Positions 5,761 to 5,805 of a stretch of DNA of 5,805 nucleotides are shown in pieces; the first letter of the stretch is position 1; the number at the start of each line of letters is the position of its first letter. This DNA comes from CAWHMN01 sp051001135 (GTDB taxonomy: Bacteria; Acidobacteriota; Terriglobia; Terriglobales; Acidobacteriaceae). The DNA lies in assembly GCA_051001135.1 (NCBI GenBank), contig JBPCNO010000156.1:1-5805 (forward strand), written 5' to 3'. The notes under the pieces are model-generated. The model had not been told where the DNA came from and did not search any database. It saw nothing but the letters and a program-made list of their open reading frames with translations. The translations under genes and the position numbers were made by a program.

Positions 5761-5766
5761 ATTGTA
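5761..5766 (-). promoter_or_regulatory. -10 box of a likely promoter for the yggX-like gene
   Basis: On the - strand this reads TACAAT (5 of 6 to TATAAT). It predicts a transcript start near 5754 and a leader of about 30 nt before the ATG. No clear TTGACA-like -35 lies 16-18 nt upstream, where the sequence is GC-rich. The position is right for a sigma-70-type promoter, but the call rests on one hexamer. Confidence 0.45.
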
Positions 5767-5805
5767 GCCAAAAACGGCGGCCTGGGTGCGATGGCCCGGG
5801 CGGCC

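Noticed and set aside
5319..5771. Open frame of 150 codons on the - strand over yggX and tRNA-Pro
   Set aside because: It overlaps the well-supported YggX-like gene in another frame and runs into the tRNA. The Arg/Ser/Pro-rich product resembles no family.

Overview
The window carries a complete potassium-uptake operon, kdpFABC, on the + strand. It is preceded in the same transcription direction by the 3' end of an outer-membrane beta-barrel (porin-like) gene and by a 34-codon membrane micropeptide gene. Downstream, a convergent - strand pair holds a tRNA-Pro(GGG) gene and a yggX-like gene (Fe(II) trafficking / oxidative damage protection). GC content is moderately high. The alignable proteins, the porin-kdp linkage and the style of YggX suggest a soil-type Acidobacteriota (Terriglobia-like) bacterium. 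This is an inference from remembered family resemblance, not a search result; some proteobacterium is the main alternative.

Layout. 1-532: C-terminal 176 residues of an outer-membrane barrel ending in a terminal Phe. 545-649: 34-residue single-span peptide. 646-732: kdpF, overlapping the micropeptide by an ATGA. 737-2512: kdpA. 2521-4554: kdpB. 4563-5129: kdpC. 5130-5264: noncoding gap with a 10-bp direct repeat around a small inverted repeat and no convincing terminator. 5265-5341 (-): tRNA-Pro with encoded CCA. 5342-5451: short spacer with a 12-bp palindrome. 5452-5724 (-): yggX-like gene with a near-consensus -10 box upstream. The window ends just upstream of that promoter. No stretch over 300 bases lacks a gene.

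How it works together. KdpA (K+ selectivity-filter subunit), KdpB (P-type ATPase), KdpC (single-span periplasmic subunit) and KdpF (small stabilising helix) form the high-affinity K+ pump of the inner membrane. All motifs needed for activity are intact, including the regulatory Ser of the KdpB TGES loop. Every gap from the porin to kdpC is 12 nt or less or an overlap, and three of the Shine-Dalgarno sequences are built on the preceding stop codon. The outer-membrane barrel, the micropeptide and the pump are therefore probably co-transcribed and translationally coupled, a possible two-membrane K+ uptake unit. The operon promoter and the kdpDE sensor/regulator genes are not in the window.

Most interesting points: the micropeptide as a possible extra Kdp subunit or modulator, the operon-embedded porin, and a YggX homologue with Asp in place of the functionally important Cys7.
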